11,430 nucleotides of DNA, from contig JBGTKH010000153.1 in assembly GCA_041744735.1 (NCBI GenBank), positions 1 through 11,430 of the forward strand, written 5' to 3'. Under the pieces are notes generated by a model. That model saw nothing but the letters and a program-made list of their open reading frames with translations, ran no database searches and had not been told where the DNA came from. The stretch is from JBGTKH01 sp041744735. Its GTDB lineage: Bacteria > Planctomycetota > Planctomycetia > Pirellulales > Pirellulaceae. The position numbers and the translations under genes are program-made. Positions 1 through 6,290 of this stretch are shown here, in pieces (the stretch's first letter is position 1; each line of letters opens with the position of its first letter).

Positions 1-947
1 TGCAGGATTTTGGCCAGCGGTTGGACGGCGAACGCTTGCTGTCGCCTCAAATCGGTCCAGCGCTGCGAGACTAGTGCTCGCAGCACTTCGACAATCGCGA
101 CGCAGATCGCGACGTCGGCCAGCGGGCATTCCTGCACGTCCAGCACGCGGATTTCGATGGCGTTGCGGTCGAAGCGGGCGATGGCGCCGCGGGCGTTGGC
201 CCACTCGAATTGCAAGATGCCTTCGGGGTCGTGCGGCGCGAGGTCGGCGTAGATGCGCTGCAGGATTTCCCGCTCGTACGCTTCACGGCTGTACACCGGT
301 TCGGGAATCACGTGGCCGCTGACCGATGGCACTCGCCGAGCGTTCGTGCGATACACGTCCAATCGCGTGTCGAGCAGTCCCGTCAAACGGCCTTCCATCA
401 CGGGGGAACTAGCGGCGATGGCGGGCAGAATCGGCAACAGCAGCCGGATCGCCGCGTGCAGCCGAGCGAATTCTTCATCGTCGGCGAACGGCAGATTCAG
501 ATGCACGCTCTGCAAATTCGCCCAGCCGTGGCCGTGGCCGCGGCAGTCGAAGATGCGATTGAACGAATCATAAACGGGGCTGTAGTCATGCGGCCAGAGT
601 TGCATCTCGCGCGCCGGGTCCATCCACGGGTGCATGGCCGACGGCATCAGCCGCGCGCCCAACGGCTCGAGCAGGTTGTTAATGCGCTGCACGTGCTCTT
701 GAAATCGCTGCGGCAACGGATCGAGCGACGCGGCCGGGCCGGTCGTCTTCAACTCAATCACGTGCAGCACCAATTCGTTGGACCAGGAAATATCGCCCAA
801 CTCCACTTCCGACAAATACTCACCGGCCACCGCGTGCAGCACTTTGTCGGTGATCGGCCGCACCGACAGCGTCTCGGCGTCGACAATCATGTATTCCAGC
901 TCGACGCCGAAGCCTTCGAACAGATGCAACGGACATCGGTCGTTCAT
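1..947 (-). CDS. GCS2-type glutamate-cysteine ligase family protein (carboxylate-amine ligase), 3' end off the left edge
   Basis: ATP-dependent carboxylate-amine ligase of the glutamate-cysteine ligase 2 family; the family joins a carboxylate, often glutamate, to an amine. 315 codons are visible and the reading frame is open at base 1, so the C-terminus is missing. Seen: GVELEYM (residues 14-20), the usual N-terminal acidic motif of the family; NLQSVHLNLPF (144-154); SSPVMEG (180-186) followed by DTRLDVYR; and RFDRNAIEIRVLD (258-270), which matches the late conserved EIR motif. The ATG at 947 overlaps the TGA of the upstream ATP-grasp gene (ATGA), and a GGGAG sits 10 nt before it (958-962), so translation is probably coupled. 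A role in true glutathione synthesis is unlikely given its partners; I infer that it makes an amide bond in a peptide-like metabolite. The substrate cannot be read from the sequence. Confidence 0.87.
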   Translation of the reverse strand, partial: MNDRCPLHLFEGFGVELEYMIVDAETLSVRPITDKVLHAVAGEYLSEVELGDISWSNELVLHVIELKTTGPAASLDPLPQRFQEHVQRINNLLEPLGARLMPSAMHPWMDPAREMQLWPHDYSPVYDSFNRIFDCRGHGHGWANLQSVHLNLPFADDEEFARLHAAIRLLLPILPAIAASSPVMEGRLTGLLDTRLDVYRTNARRVPSVSGHVIPEPVYSREAYEREILQRIYADLAPHDPEGILQFEWANARGAIARFDRNAIEIRVLDVQECPLADVAICVAIVEVLRALVSQRWTDLRRQQAFAVQPLAKIL

Positions 948-2416
948 TCGGTGCCGACTCCCGCCTTGCGTTGTTCGATGCGCGTCAAGAACACCTCCAT
1001 GATGCGGCGGTACAGGTCTTCGCGCAGGATCGAGTCCTCGACGCCGGCGTCCAGATTCGGATTGTCGTTAACTTCGATGACGTAGAAGTTGTTGCCCGAT
1101 TGCTTCACGTCCACGCCGTACAGACCCTTGCCGATCAAGTTGGCGGCCCGCAACGCCGCACGCACCGCCCGACGCGGAGCCAATTCGACGGGTAGCGTCT
1201 CGAACTTGCCGTATTGCCCCTTGCCGGTCTCGTCGCGCTTGATGATCTGCCAGTGGTTCTCGGCCATGAAGTACTTGCAAGCGTACAGCGGACGTCCGTC
1301 GAGAATGCCGATCCGCCAGTCGAACGTCGTGGGCAAAAACTCCTGCGCCACAACCAAGTCCGACTGATCGAGGAACTGCTTTAACTGTGCGTCGAGCGCC
1401 TCTTTCGATTCGACCTTCACAACGCCGTGCGAAAACGCGCTGTCCGGCTTCTTCAACACGACGGGAAAGCCGAGTTGTTCGGGAATCGCGTTTAGGTTGT
1501 CGCGATGAGCGACGATCGTTTTGGGGATCGGCACGTCGTGGCGGCTGAGCAACTCGGCCAAGTACACTTTGTTTGTGCACTTGACAATCGATTCGGGATC
1601 GTCGATCACAACTAGCCCTTCGCGCGATGCCCGGCGCGAGAAGCGATAGGTGTAGTGGTTGACGTACGTCGTGTCGCGGATGAACAGCGCGTCGAATTCA
1701 GCGATGCGGCCGTAATCGTCGCGCGTAATCAATTCTGTGCCCAGCCCCAGCGATTCGGCGGCTTTCATGAACCGCCGCAGAGCTTTCTCGTCCGACGGCG
1801 GCTGCGGATCGGTGGGGTTGTGAAGGATGGCCAAGTCGTATCGCGTGCGGGTCTTCTTTTGCACGCGTCCGCGGCGGCCGGCAAAATGTTCCGCCGCCAC
1901 GTCTCCCAGAAATACCCGGTGCGAGCTGGGCACGTCGTTGGAGGAAAGGATACCAACACCGCGCAAATGCCATTTGTCGTTGCTCTTGCCGAACTGGGCG
2001 CGCAGCAGCGGCGCCTGGAACAGATTAAATAAGTGCAGACTCAGCCGGTCATACCGCTTGGCCAAGTTGCGGCCGAAGTAAATACTGAGCGTGAACTTGT
2101 CCGATTGCAGCGGTGCCAGGCTGCCCTGAATCAGCTCGTCCAATTCTTCCGACACAAAGCGGACGATGGACTGCGACTTTAGATCCTGAATCGTGGTGAT
2201 GCTGGGCAGCGGCTTGTGCCCCCGCGCCTCGGCCAACAGCGACACGTAATACCCGGTGCTCTGATAGCGGTACGAGCGGCAGAGGTTGAACACTTTCACG
2301 CCGCGTACGTCGCTGTATTCCGGCTTGGTCAGGTATGAGCGGGCGTCGACCACGTCCACGCCGGGAATCTCGAACGTCCATTCCTTCGGGTCGTTAGCGA
2401 TGATCAGAATCGGCAC
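944..2416 (-). CDS. RimK-type ATP-grasp ligase with RLAN N-terminal domain
   Basis: 490-aa ATP-dependent ligase expected to form an amide bond through an acyl-phosphate intermediate. The N-terminal half (about 1-190) fits the RLAN domain (RimK-like ATP-grasp N-terminal). The ATP-grasp fold lies at about 275-480: FPVVLKKPDSAFSHGV (317-332) carries the ATP-binding lysines and glycine-loop region, VVAQEFLPTTFDWRIGILDG (355-374) contains the Arg strand, GLYGVDV is at 431-437, and EVNDNPNLDAGVE (448-460) supplies the Mg-binding Glu448 and Asn450. The start is GTG at 2416 with an AAGGGAG ribosome site (2422-2428) 5 nt upstream. The first 23 nt overlap the end of the peptidase gene, and the stop overlaps the ATG of the GCS2 gene. 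The family is longer than RimK itself (about 300 aa) because of the extra domain. The acceptor, which could be a protein tail, a peptide or a small molecule, is unknown. Confidence 0.92.
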   Translation of the reverse strand: MPILIIANDPKEWTFEIPGVDVVDARSYLTKPEYSDVRGVKVFNLCRSYRYQSTGYYVSLLAEARGHKPLPSITTIQDLKSQSIVRFVSEELDELIQGSLAPLQSDKFTLSIYFGRNLAKRYDRLSLHLFNLFQAPLLRAQFGKSNDKWHLRGVGILSSNDVPSSHRVFLGDVAAEHFAGRRGRVQKKTRTRYDLAILHNPTDPQPPSDEKALRRFMKAAESLGLGTELITRDDYGRIAEFDALFIRDTTYVNHYTYRFSRRASREGLVVIDDPESIVKCTNKVYLAELLSRHDVPIPKTIVAHRDNLNAIPEQLGFPVVLKKPDSAFSHGVVKVESKEALDAQLKQFLDQSDLVVAQEFLPTTFDWRIGILDGRPLYACKYFMAENHWQIIKRDETGKGQYGKFETLPVELAPRRAVRAALRAANLIGKGLYGVDVKQSGNNFYVIEVNDNPNLDAGVEDSILREDLYRRIMEVFLTRIEQRKAGVGTE

Positions 2417-3137
2417 GAGGTCTCCCTTCTCGCTGGCTGCGTGGCTGAATGATTAACAGGTTGGCATCGTAGGTGATGATGCCCAACAGAATCGCGCGGA
2501 TCACGCGGTCCATGCTGACTTCGTAATGCTGCTGGGGCGCGAACGGATTAGGCACGAACGGATCGGCGACCAGCACCGTGCGATTCTCTTTGTCGTAACC
2601 GCACAACACAACGAAATGCCCGGCCGGCACGCCGCGCACGTCGTCCGGTTCGCAATTCGGGCCGTGTTCGCGGGCCGATTGATAGAGATACGTGGCACTC
2701 AAGCCGGTCAAAATCGGCACCGACTTTTTCAAGTAACGCCGAAACACATCGCCCGTCATGTCGTCCATGCGAATCTTGCCGCCTCCCTGCAAGAACTCCA
2801 AATACGCGGTACTGGCAGCGTTCAGTTTCGGCGAACTTTTGGCGGCCATTTGGGCCGTCAGCCGTTCGGCCAAAGGGGGCGCGCCAGGCTTAAACCACGT
2901 CGGGTCGAACACCTGCAGATTCAGAGTATATATGGTAGCATCGTAGCCTCGCTGCAGTGCGTGGCAACCCAACAGCACGGCTAGCGTCCCGCCATCCTCC
3001 AGCTTCGGCGTTTCGCGAATCACTTGCTCCAGCGGCAACTCCTCACCGTAATAGCCATACACCGCCTGCAAACACGTCGGGCCGCAAGTGGTATTGTTCG
3101 GCTGCGGCAGGATCTTGAGCTGAAGGGTCGTTTCCAT
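2394..3137 (-). CDS. C39-like (papain-fold) cysteine peptidase, stand-alone
   Basis: Cysteine peptidase related to the C39 family. Numbered from the ATG at 3137 (247 aa): Q12 and C18 in PQPNNTTCGPTCLQAVYGYYG give the oxyanion-hole Gln and nucleophile Cys, H174 lies in GHFVVLCGYD, and D192 lies in VADPF, so a full Cys-His-Asp triad is visible. I see no signal peptide, transmembrane segment or ABC-transporter domain, unlike bacteriocin-exporting C39 proteins. A GTG at 3170 would add 11 residues, but it lies only about 7 nt from the predicted transcription start; the ATG at 3137 gives a 40-nt leader and starts close to the conserved core. Neither start has a clear Shine-Dalgarno. It is the first gene of the operon and overlaps the ATP-grasp gene by 23 nt. 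In proteobacterial relatives the peptidase is, as I recall, fused to a GNAT domain; here it is not. Confidence 0.85.
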   Translation of the reverse strand: METTLQLKILPQPNNTTCGPTCLQAVYGYYGEELPLEQVIRETPKLEDGGTLAVLLGCHALQRGYDATIYTLNLQVFDPTWFKPGAPPLAERLTAQMAAKSSPKLNAASTAYLEFLQGGGKIRMDDMTGDVFRRYLKKSVPILTGLSATYLYQSAREHGPNCEPDDVRGVPAGHFVVLCGYDKENRTVLVADPFVPNPFAPQQHYEVSMDRVIRAILLGIITYDANLLIIQPRSQREGRPRADSDHR

Positions 3138-3183
3138 ACGGATGGTTGCATTGCCATTGCTGGTGATCACTGGTTAGACGACG

Positions 3184-3192
3184 ATTATAGCA
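3184..3192 (-). promoter_or_regulatory. Extended -10 promoter for the peptidase / ATP-grasp / GCS2 operon
   Basis: On the minus strand the sequence reads TGCTATAAT: a perfect TATAAT with the TGn extension. No good -35 box lies 16-18 nt upstream, as is usual for extended -10 promoters. The predicted start of transcription is near 3177, giving a leader of about 40 nt to the ATG at 3137. It is the best-scoring -10 in the gap between the peptidase and the divergent YkgJ gene. Confidence 0.6.
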
Positions 3193-3496
3193 GTAACGGC
3201 CATTGTTCGTCTTCGCCGCGTTCCCAACAAAACTGACGTGCCGTTGTCGCCAAATCGACCCGCGGCAGGGTAGATGGTGTCGTGACTGAATGGTCATCCG
3301 CAGTTTTGAGCAGGCTGATGATGCCTGCCTGCTTCATGCGTATGGAATTCGGATGTAGCGGAGTCATTGTGCTTTGCGCGCGACTCTGCGAATCATTGTC
3401 AGCTTGCATGTTGGGTACTACGCCGGTTGGCACCGCTCGCTTACAATGCCTCAGTGACGAAGAACTCCCGCCAAATTCAGTGCATGCGTGAAACCC
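3193..3496. other. Intergenic region between divergent genes; small hairpin, no gene seen
   Basis: This gap separates the leftward ligase operon from the rightward YkgJ-type gene. I see no convincing gene: the short frames have no family resemblance and the long minus-strand frame through here is antisense to the YkgJ gene. It holds an imperfect hairpin in which AGCAGGC (3309-3315) can pair with GCCTGCT (3327-3333), or with the overlapping GCCTGC (3323-3328). There is no T-run, so it is not a standard terminator. A TACAAT at 3442-3447, about 50 nt before the ATG at 3497, could be a weak -10 for the YkgJ gene, but no matching -35 is present. Confidence 0.45.
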
Positions 3497-3916
3497 ATGA
3501 GCGATCAACCCTGGTACCACGAGGGTTTGAAATTCCAGTGCACGCAGTGCGGTGATTGCTGTACCGGTGCGCCGGGGCATGTGTGGGTAAATCGCGAGGA
3601 AATCGCGGCGCTGGCCAAGGAGATTGGCGAGCCGGACGTGGAGAAGTTTGAACGGACTTACGTGCGTAACGTCGGCATTCGCAAGAGCTTGAGGGAGTTT
3701 CCCAACGGCGACTGCGTGTTCTTCGACGGCGACACGCGGAAGTGCACCGTGTATCACGCTCGGCCGCGTCAATGCCGGACATGGCCCTTTTGGGATTCGA
3801 ACCTCCGCACCCCCGAAGCTTGGGCTCAAACGTGCGAAGTCTGTCCGGGAAGCGGCAAGGGAAAGCTGTACCAGATCGAGGACATCGAAAAGCAGCGCAG
3901 TGTCATCAAGATTTGA
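3497..3916 (+). CDS. YkgJ family cysteine-cluster protein (CxxCxxCC, UPF0153-like)
   Basis: 139-aa protein with the CxxCxxCC signature: C15, C18, C21 and C22 in QCTQCGDCC, followed by GDCVFF (C73), KCTVYHARPRQCR (C83, C93) and TCEVC (C113, C116). Nine cysteines in this order, with the YxxRPxxCRxWPF-like block, match the family (PF03692), which is thought to bind a metal or an Fe-S/zinc centre; the biochemical role is not established. The ATG at 3497 is chosen over a GTG at 3488, which would add only MKP; neither has a strong ribosome site. It is a single gene followed by about 290 bp of non-coding DNA. No signal peptide is visible, so it is probably cytoplasmic. Confidence 0.9.
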   Translation: MSDQPWYHEGLKFQCTQCGDCCTGAPGHVWVNREEIAALAKEIGEPDVEKFERTYVRNVGIRKSLREFPNGDCVFFDGDTRKCTVYHARPRQCRTWPFWDSNLRTPEAWAQTCEVCPGSGKGKLYQIEDIEKQRSVIKI

Positions 3917-4106
3917 CATGCAAGCTGACGGCAAACGCACTCATTTCGTCCGCCGTTTGTCGGTTTGTAACGATTAGTTGAAGTTTGCCGGCTGCGCAAC
4001 CGATCATGTTCTTTGCCGGGTGCTGTTTCGGTCGAGGCAGCCGTTTATGGCGCTGTGGCGAAGATCGACGACGAAACCGTTAGTCTCTTTTTGCCAACGG
4101 ATGATC
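3917..4106. other. Intergenic region upstream of the HU promoter, no gene seen
   Basis: Between the YkgJ-type gene and the HU promoter I see no supported coding frame, no terminator with a T-run, and no repeat. Short frames on both strands lack family resemblance and ribosome sites. Confidence 0.4.
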
Positions 4107-4135
4107 TTGACTCTAGTGCTTGTGGCATTTACACT
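4107..4135 (+). promoter_or_regulatory. Sigma70-like promoter for the HU gene
   Basis: TTGACT at 4107-4112 (5 of 6 to TTGACA), a 17-nt spacer, then TACACT at 4130-4135 (4 of 6 to TATAAT). Predicted transcription start is near 4142, giving a leader of about 68 nt before the GTG at 4210. No other pair of this quality is visible in the gap. Confidence 0.55.
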
Positions 4136-4209
4136 TGGAGCATGATTAGCACCAGTCCGGTGCCGAACTTTATGAACCTTTCGCCCCACTGCCACAGGGG
4201 AGTTGAGTC

Positions 4210-4677
4210 GTGACCAAGAAAGAGATCGTCAAGACGATTTCCGATGAGATCGGTTTGACCCAACTGAAGACCAAGGAAATCGTGCAGAAGACGTTCGACG
4301 CGATTGTCGAAACGCTGGTCGAAGATCGGCGCATCGAATTGCGGAACTTCGGTGTTTTCGAGGTAAAGAAGCGGGCGGCTCGAAAGGCTCGCAACCCACG
4401 CACCGGCCAGCGCGTGGACGTGCCCGAGAAATTCGTCGTAACGTTCAAGCCAGGCAAGGAGATGGAGGAAAAGGTTCGACAGTTGGAAGAGCGCGAGCAC
4501 GCCAAGGCCATGGCCGCCAAAGCAGGCGCCGCGGCTGTCAAGCCACCGTTGCCGACCGCACCGGCCAGCCAGATCCCGGGTTCGGCTGCACATGGCCAGG
4601 CACCGGCTCCCTCATCCGCACCGGAAACTTATGGAACGCCAAGAGGTTACGAGACGAATCCAGGAAGTACAAGCTAG
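4210..4677 (+). CDS. HU/IHF-family DNA-binding protein with Pro/Ala-rich C-terminal tail
   Basis: 155-aa nucleoid-associated protein. Residues 1-93 form a complete HU/IHF domain: helices from TKKEIVKTISDEIGL, then IELRNFGVFEVKKR (42-55, matching the G-F-G-x-F core), the DNA-binding arm ARNPRTGQ (60-67) with Arg61-Asn62-Pro63 at its tip, and KFVVTFKPGKEMEEKV (74-89). After about residue 95 there is a roughly 60-residue low-complexity extension rich in Ala, Pro, Ser and Gly, absent from the 90-aa E. coli HU. The start is GTG at 4210 with a strong AGGGGAG (4196-4202) 7 nt upstream. Such proteins bind and bend DNA non-specifically, as homodimers or heterodimers. It could be an IHF-like paralogue; the sequence alone does not decide. 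Confidence 0.93.
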   Translation: MTKKEIVKTISDEIGLTQLKTKEIVQKTFDAIVETLVEDRRIELRNFGVFEVKKRAARKARNPRTGQRVDVPEKFVVTFKPGKEMEEKVRQLEEREHAKAMAAKAGAAAVKPPLPTAPASQIPGSAAHGQAPAPSSAPETYGTPRGYETNPGSTS

Positions 4678-4776
4678 TTACGCTGATCAGTTTGCCGTTC
4701 GGCACGTCGAAGTCACTCCCGTCTGACGATTCGACGACAATAAACCAATTCCGTTCATAACTTTACGACACGATGA

Positions 4777-4841
4777 ATCTCGTTAGGACAACGAGATCGC
4801 CGTAAGTCCTCGCGCGATCGACGCGAGCCGCGGCGCGCTCG
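4777..4841 (+). promoter_or_regulatory. Hairpin cluster in the leader of the small lipoprotein gene
   Basis: ATCTCGTT (4777-4784) and AACGAGAT (4790-4797) form a perfect 8-bp stem with a 5-nt loop. It is followed by CTCGCG (4809-4814) pairing with CGCGAG (4822-4827). An overlapping alternative is CGAGC (4824-4828) pairing with GCTCG (4837-4841), which shares CGAG and so excludes the second stem. No T-run follows any of them, so these are not typical intrinsic terminators. They lie 37-100 nt before the lipoprotein ATG. Either they end the HU transcript in a Rho-dependent way or they act as a structured leader; the sequence does not say which. Confidence 0.4.
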
Positions 4842-4877
4842 TCTTGGGCGTAAGGTCCGTTTCAGGGAGGATTTCCA

Positions 4878-5096
4878 ATGCGGCGGCTGATTTTCGCGGT
4901 TCTGCTGGGTGTGGTCGTCAGCGCGAACGTGGGTTGTTTCCTGCCCATCTATTCGGCCGATCCGGCGCGTCGTACGCAGCAGTTGATCTTCACGTCGGAA
5001 GACCTGCGTAATTTTCTAAACGAGTGGGAGCGTTTCTGGTTCCTCGACCAGCCGGACCACATGTCGCCGTTCCGCACACACGGTGGCGTCATCTAG
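4878..5096 (+). CDS. Small planctomycete lipoprotein of unknown function
   Basis: 72-aa exported protein. MRRLIFAVLLGVVVSANVGC is a short lipoprotein signal: two Arg, a hydrophobic stretch at 4-15, then Cys20 after Val-Gly. Asn at -3 is unusual for a lipobox, so plain secretion is an alternative. The mature part has a distinctive Trp/Phe-rich end (NEWERFWFLDQPDHMSPF, 48-65, then RTHGGVI), which I associate with a family of short uncharacterised planctomycete proteins. The ribosome site AGGGAGGA (4864-4871) ends 6 nt before the ATG and is the strongest in the window, suggesting good expression. pyrD follows in the same direction about 100 nt later with a hairpin between them. Confidence 0.8.
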   Translation: MRRLIFAVLLGVVVSANVGCFLPIYSADPARRTQQLIFTSEDLRNFLNEWERFWFLDQPDHMSPFRTHGGVI

Positions 5097-5133
5097 CGGC
5101 TGTGGTGTGAGCGGTTTAAATTGGCCAGCAACG

Positions 5134-5171
5134 GGGACGACGCGCGCCGGGCGCGCCGCCGCGTTCGTCCC
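5134..5171 (+). promoter_or_regulatory. GC-rich stem-loop just upstream of pyrD
   Basis: GGGACGACGCG (5134-5144) pairs with CGCGTTCGTCCC (5160-5171), giving 11 base pairs with a single bulged T at 5164. Inside, GCGCGC can also pair with GCGCGC around a CGG loop (5142-5156). No T-run follows. The structure ends 2 nt before a possible ATG at 5174 and 15 nt before the GGAG at 5187-5190. It may terminate lipoprotein transcripts or control pyrD translation. Confidence 0.5.
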
Positions 5172-5200
5172 GCATGGCAGCCCGCTGGAGTTCGTGTTTC

Positions 5201-6136
5201 GTGACCATTGCTCCCACCGACGTGGATCTCCGCGTGCACATTGGCCGTCTCGAGTTGGCCAATCCGATCCTGGTAGCTTCGGGTACGTTCGGTTACGCGC
5301 GCGAGATGGAAAAACTGGTCGATTTGTCGCGGCTGGGCGGCATCCTCCCGAAAACGATCACACGACTGCCGCGGCTGGGCAACACACCGTGGCGAACTGT
5401 CGAAACCGCCGCCGGCTTGCTGAATTCCATCGGGCTGGACAACGACGGCATCGACGCGTTTATCGCTCACCATCTGCCGTATCTACGCGAGCTGCCGACA
5501 CCGATCATCGTGAGCATCGCCGGCCGCACCGCCCCGGAATTCGTCGAGATGGCCGCGCGGTTGGATGGCGAGGCGGGTGTGGCCGCATTGGAGTTGAACG
5601 TCTCCTGTCCCAACGTCAGTGGTGGCGTCGATTTCGGTACCGATGCGGAGATGTGCGGGCGGCTCGTGGCCGGAGTGCGTAGCGCGACGCGGCTGCCGAT
5701 CTTGGCCAAGATGACACCGAACGTGACCAACATCGCCGAGATTGCACAAGCCGCTACCGAGGCCGGTGCAGACGGAATCTCGCTGATCAACACTCTGCTG
5801 GGCATGGCCATCGATTGGCGTCGCCGCAGGCCGCTGCTGGGGAATGTGATGGGCGGATTGAGCGGTCCGGCGATCAAGCCCGTCGCGCTACGCTGCGTCT
5901 ACCAAGTGGCCAAGAGAGTCAACGTGCCGCTGATCGGCATCGGCGGCATCGCGACGATCGACGACGTGATGGAATTCCTGGTCGCCGGCGCCACGGCCGT
6001 TCAAATCGGCACCGCGAACTACTATGATCCCACCGTGTCGATGAAGATCCTGGACCAATTGCCCGCCGCCCTAGCCGAAGCCGGTGCCCGCAGCGTTTCA
6101 GATATCGTAGGCACGTTACGAACAATGACAGAATGA
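5201..6136 (+). CDS. pyrD: Dihydroorotate dehydrogenase, class 1B catalytic subunit
   Basis: FMN enzyme oxidising dihydroorotate to orotate, the fourth step of UMP synthesis, in the cytoplasm. Numbered from the GTG at 5201 (311 aa): NPILVASGTFGYA (21-33), the FMN/substrate Lys51 in GILPKTITR, NSIGLDN (75-81), the catalytic Cys136 in LNVSCPNV (class 1 uses Cys, class 2 Ser), Lys170 in ILAKMTPN, and the C-terminal FMN phosphate motifs IGIGGIA and GATAVQIGTANY. Length is typical for PyrDB. An ATG at 5174 would add MAARWSSCF, but it lacks a ribosome site and lies at the foot of a hairpin; the GTG has GGAG 10 nt upstream. Class 1B enzymes normally pair with PyrK to pass electrons to NAD; no pyrK is present nearby. 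The last codons and stop lie in the edge of the AATGACGAA repeat element. Confidence 0.93.
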   Translation: MTIAPTDVDLRVHIGRLELANPILVASGTFGYAREMEKLVDLSRLGGILPKTITRLPRLGNTPWRTVETAAGLLNSIGLDNDGIDAFIAHHLPYLRELPTPIIVSIAGRTAPEFVEMAARLDGEAGVAALELNVSCPNVSGGVDFGTDAEMCGRLVAGVRSATRLPILAKMTPNVTNIAEIAQAATEAGADGISLINTLLGMAIDWRRRRPLLGNVMGGLSGPAIKPVALRCVYQVAKRVNVPLIGIGGIATIDDVMEFLVAGATAVQIGTANYYDPTVSMKILDQLPAALAEAGARSVSDIVGTLRTMTE

Positions 6137-6247
6137 CGAATGTCGAATGACGAAAGAATGACGAAGCACGAAGGACGAAATGTGTCATGTCCGACCAGTT
6201 CGTCATTCGACATTCTTTCGTCATTAGCCATTCGTAATTCGTCATTC
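6124..6247. repeat. Symmetric AATGACGAA inverted-repeat element between pyrD and trpS
   Basis: AATGACGAA occurs at 6132-6140, 6146-6154 and 6157-6165, and its reverse complement TTCGTCATT at 6199-6207, 6217-6225 and 6238-6246. Degenerate units lie between them. A perfect 17-bp inverted repeat joins GAATGTCGAATGACGAA (6138-6154) to 6199-6215 across a 44-nt spacer, and a second register pairs 6146-6160 with 6211-6225 (15 bp). The left edge overlaps the end of pyrD. Low GC compared with its surroundings and multiple pairing registers suggest a mobile or expanding non-coding repeat; it could also end pyrD transcription. Confidence 0.85.
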
Positions 6248-6290
6248 CTAAACACTCCCGCGCAACACAACAGCACAACTCACCACTGCC

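Noticed and set aside
210..1085. 291-aa plus-strand frame opposite the GCS2 gene
   Set aside because: Antisense to a gene with clear GCS2 motifs; the Arg/His/Gln-rich product has no family resemblance and is typical of a high-GC shadow frame.
3185..3940. 251-aa minus-strand frame across the intergenic gap and the YkgJ gene
   Set aside because: It is antisense to the cysteine-cluster gene, has no ribosome site, and its product shows no recognisable domain.
5134..5171. Rho-independent terminator
   Set aside because: The stem is strong but no T-run follows; kept only as a stem-loop of unknown role.
6131..6247. CRISPR array
   Set aside because: The 9-bp units are too short, irregularly spaced and arranged as inverted halves; there are no spacers of constant length and no cas genes.
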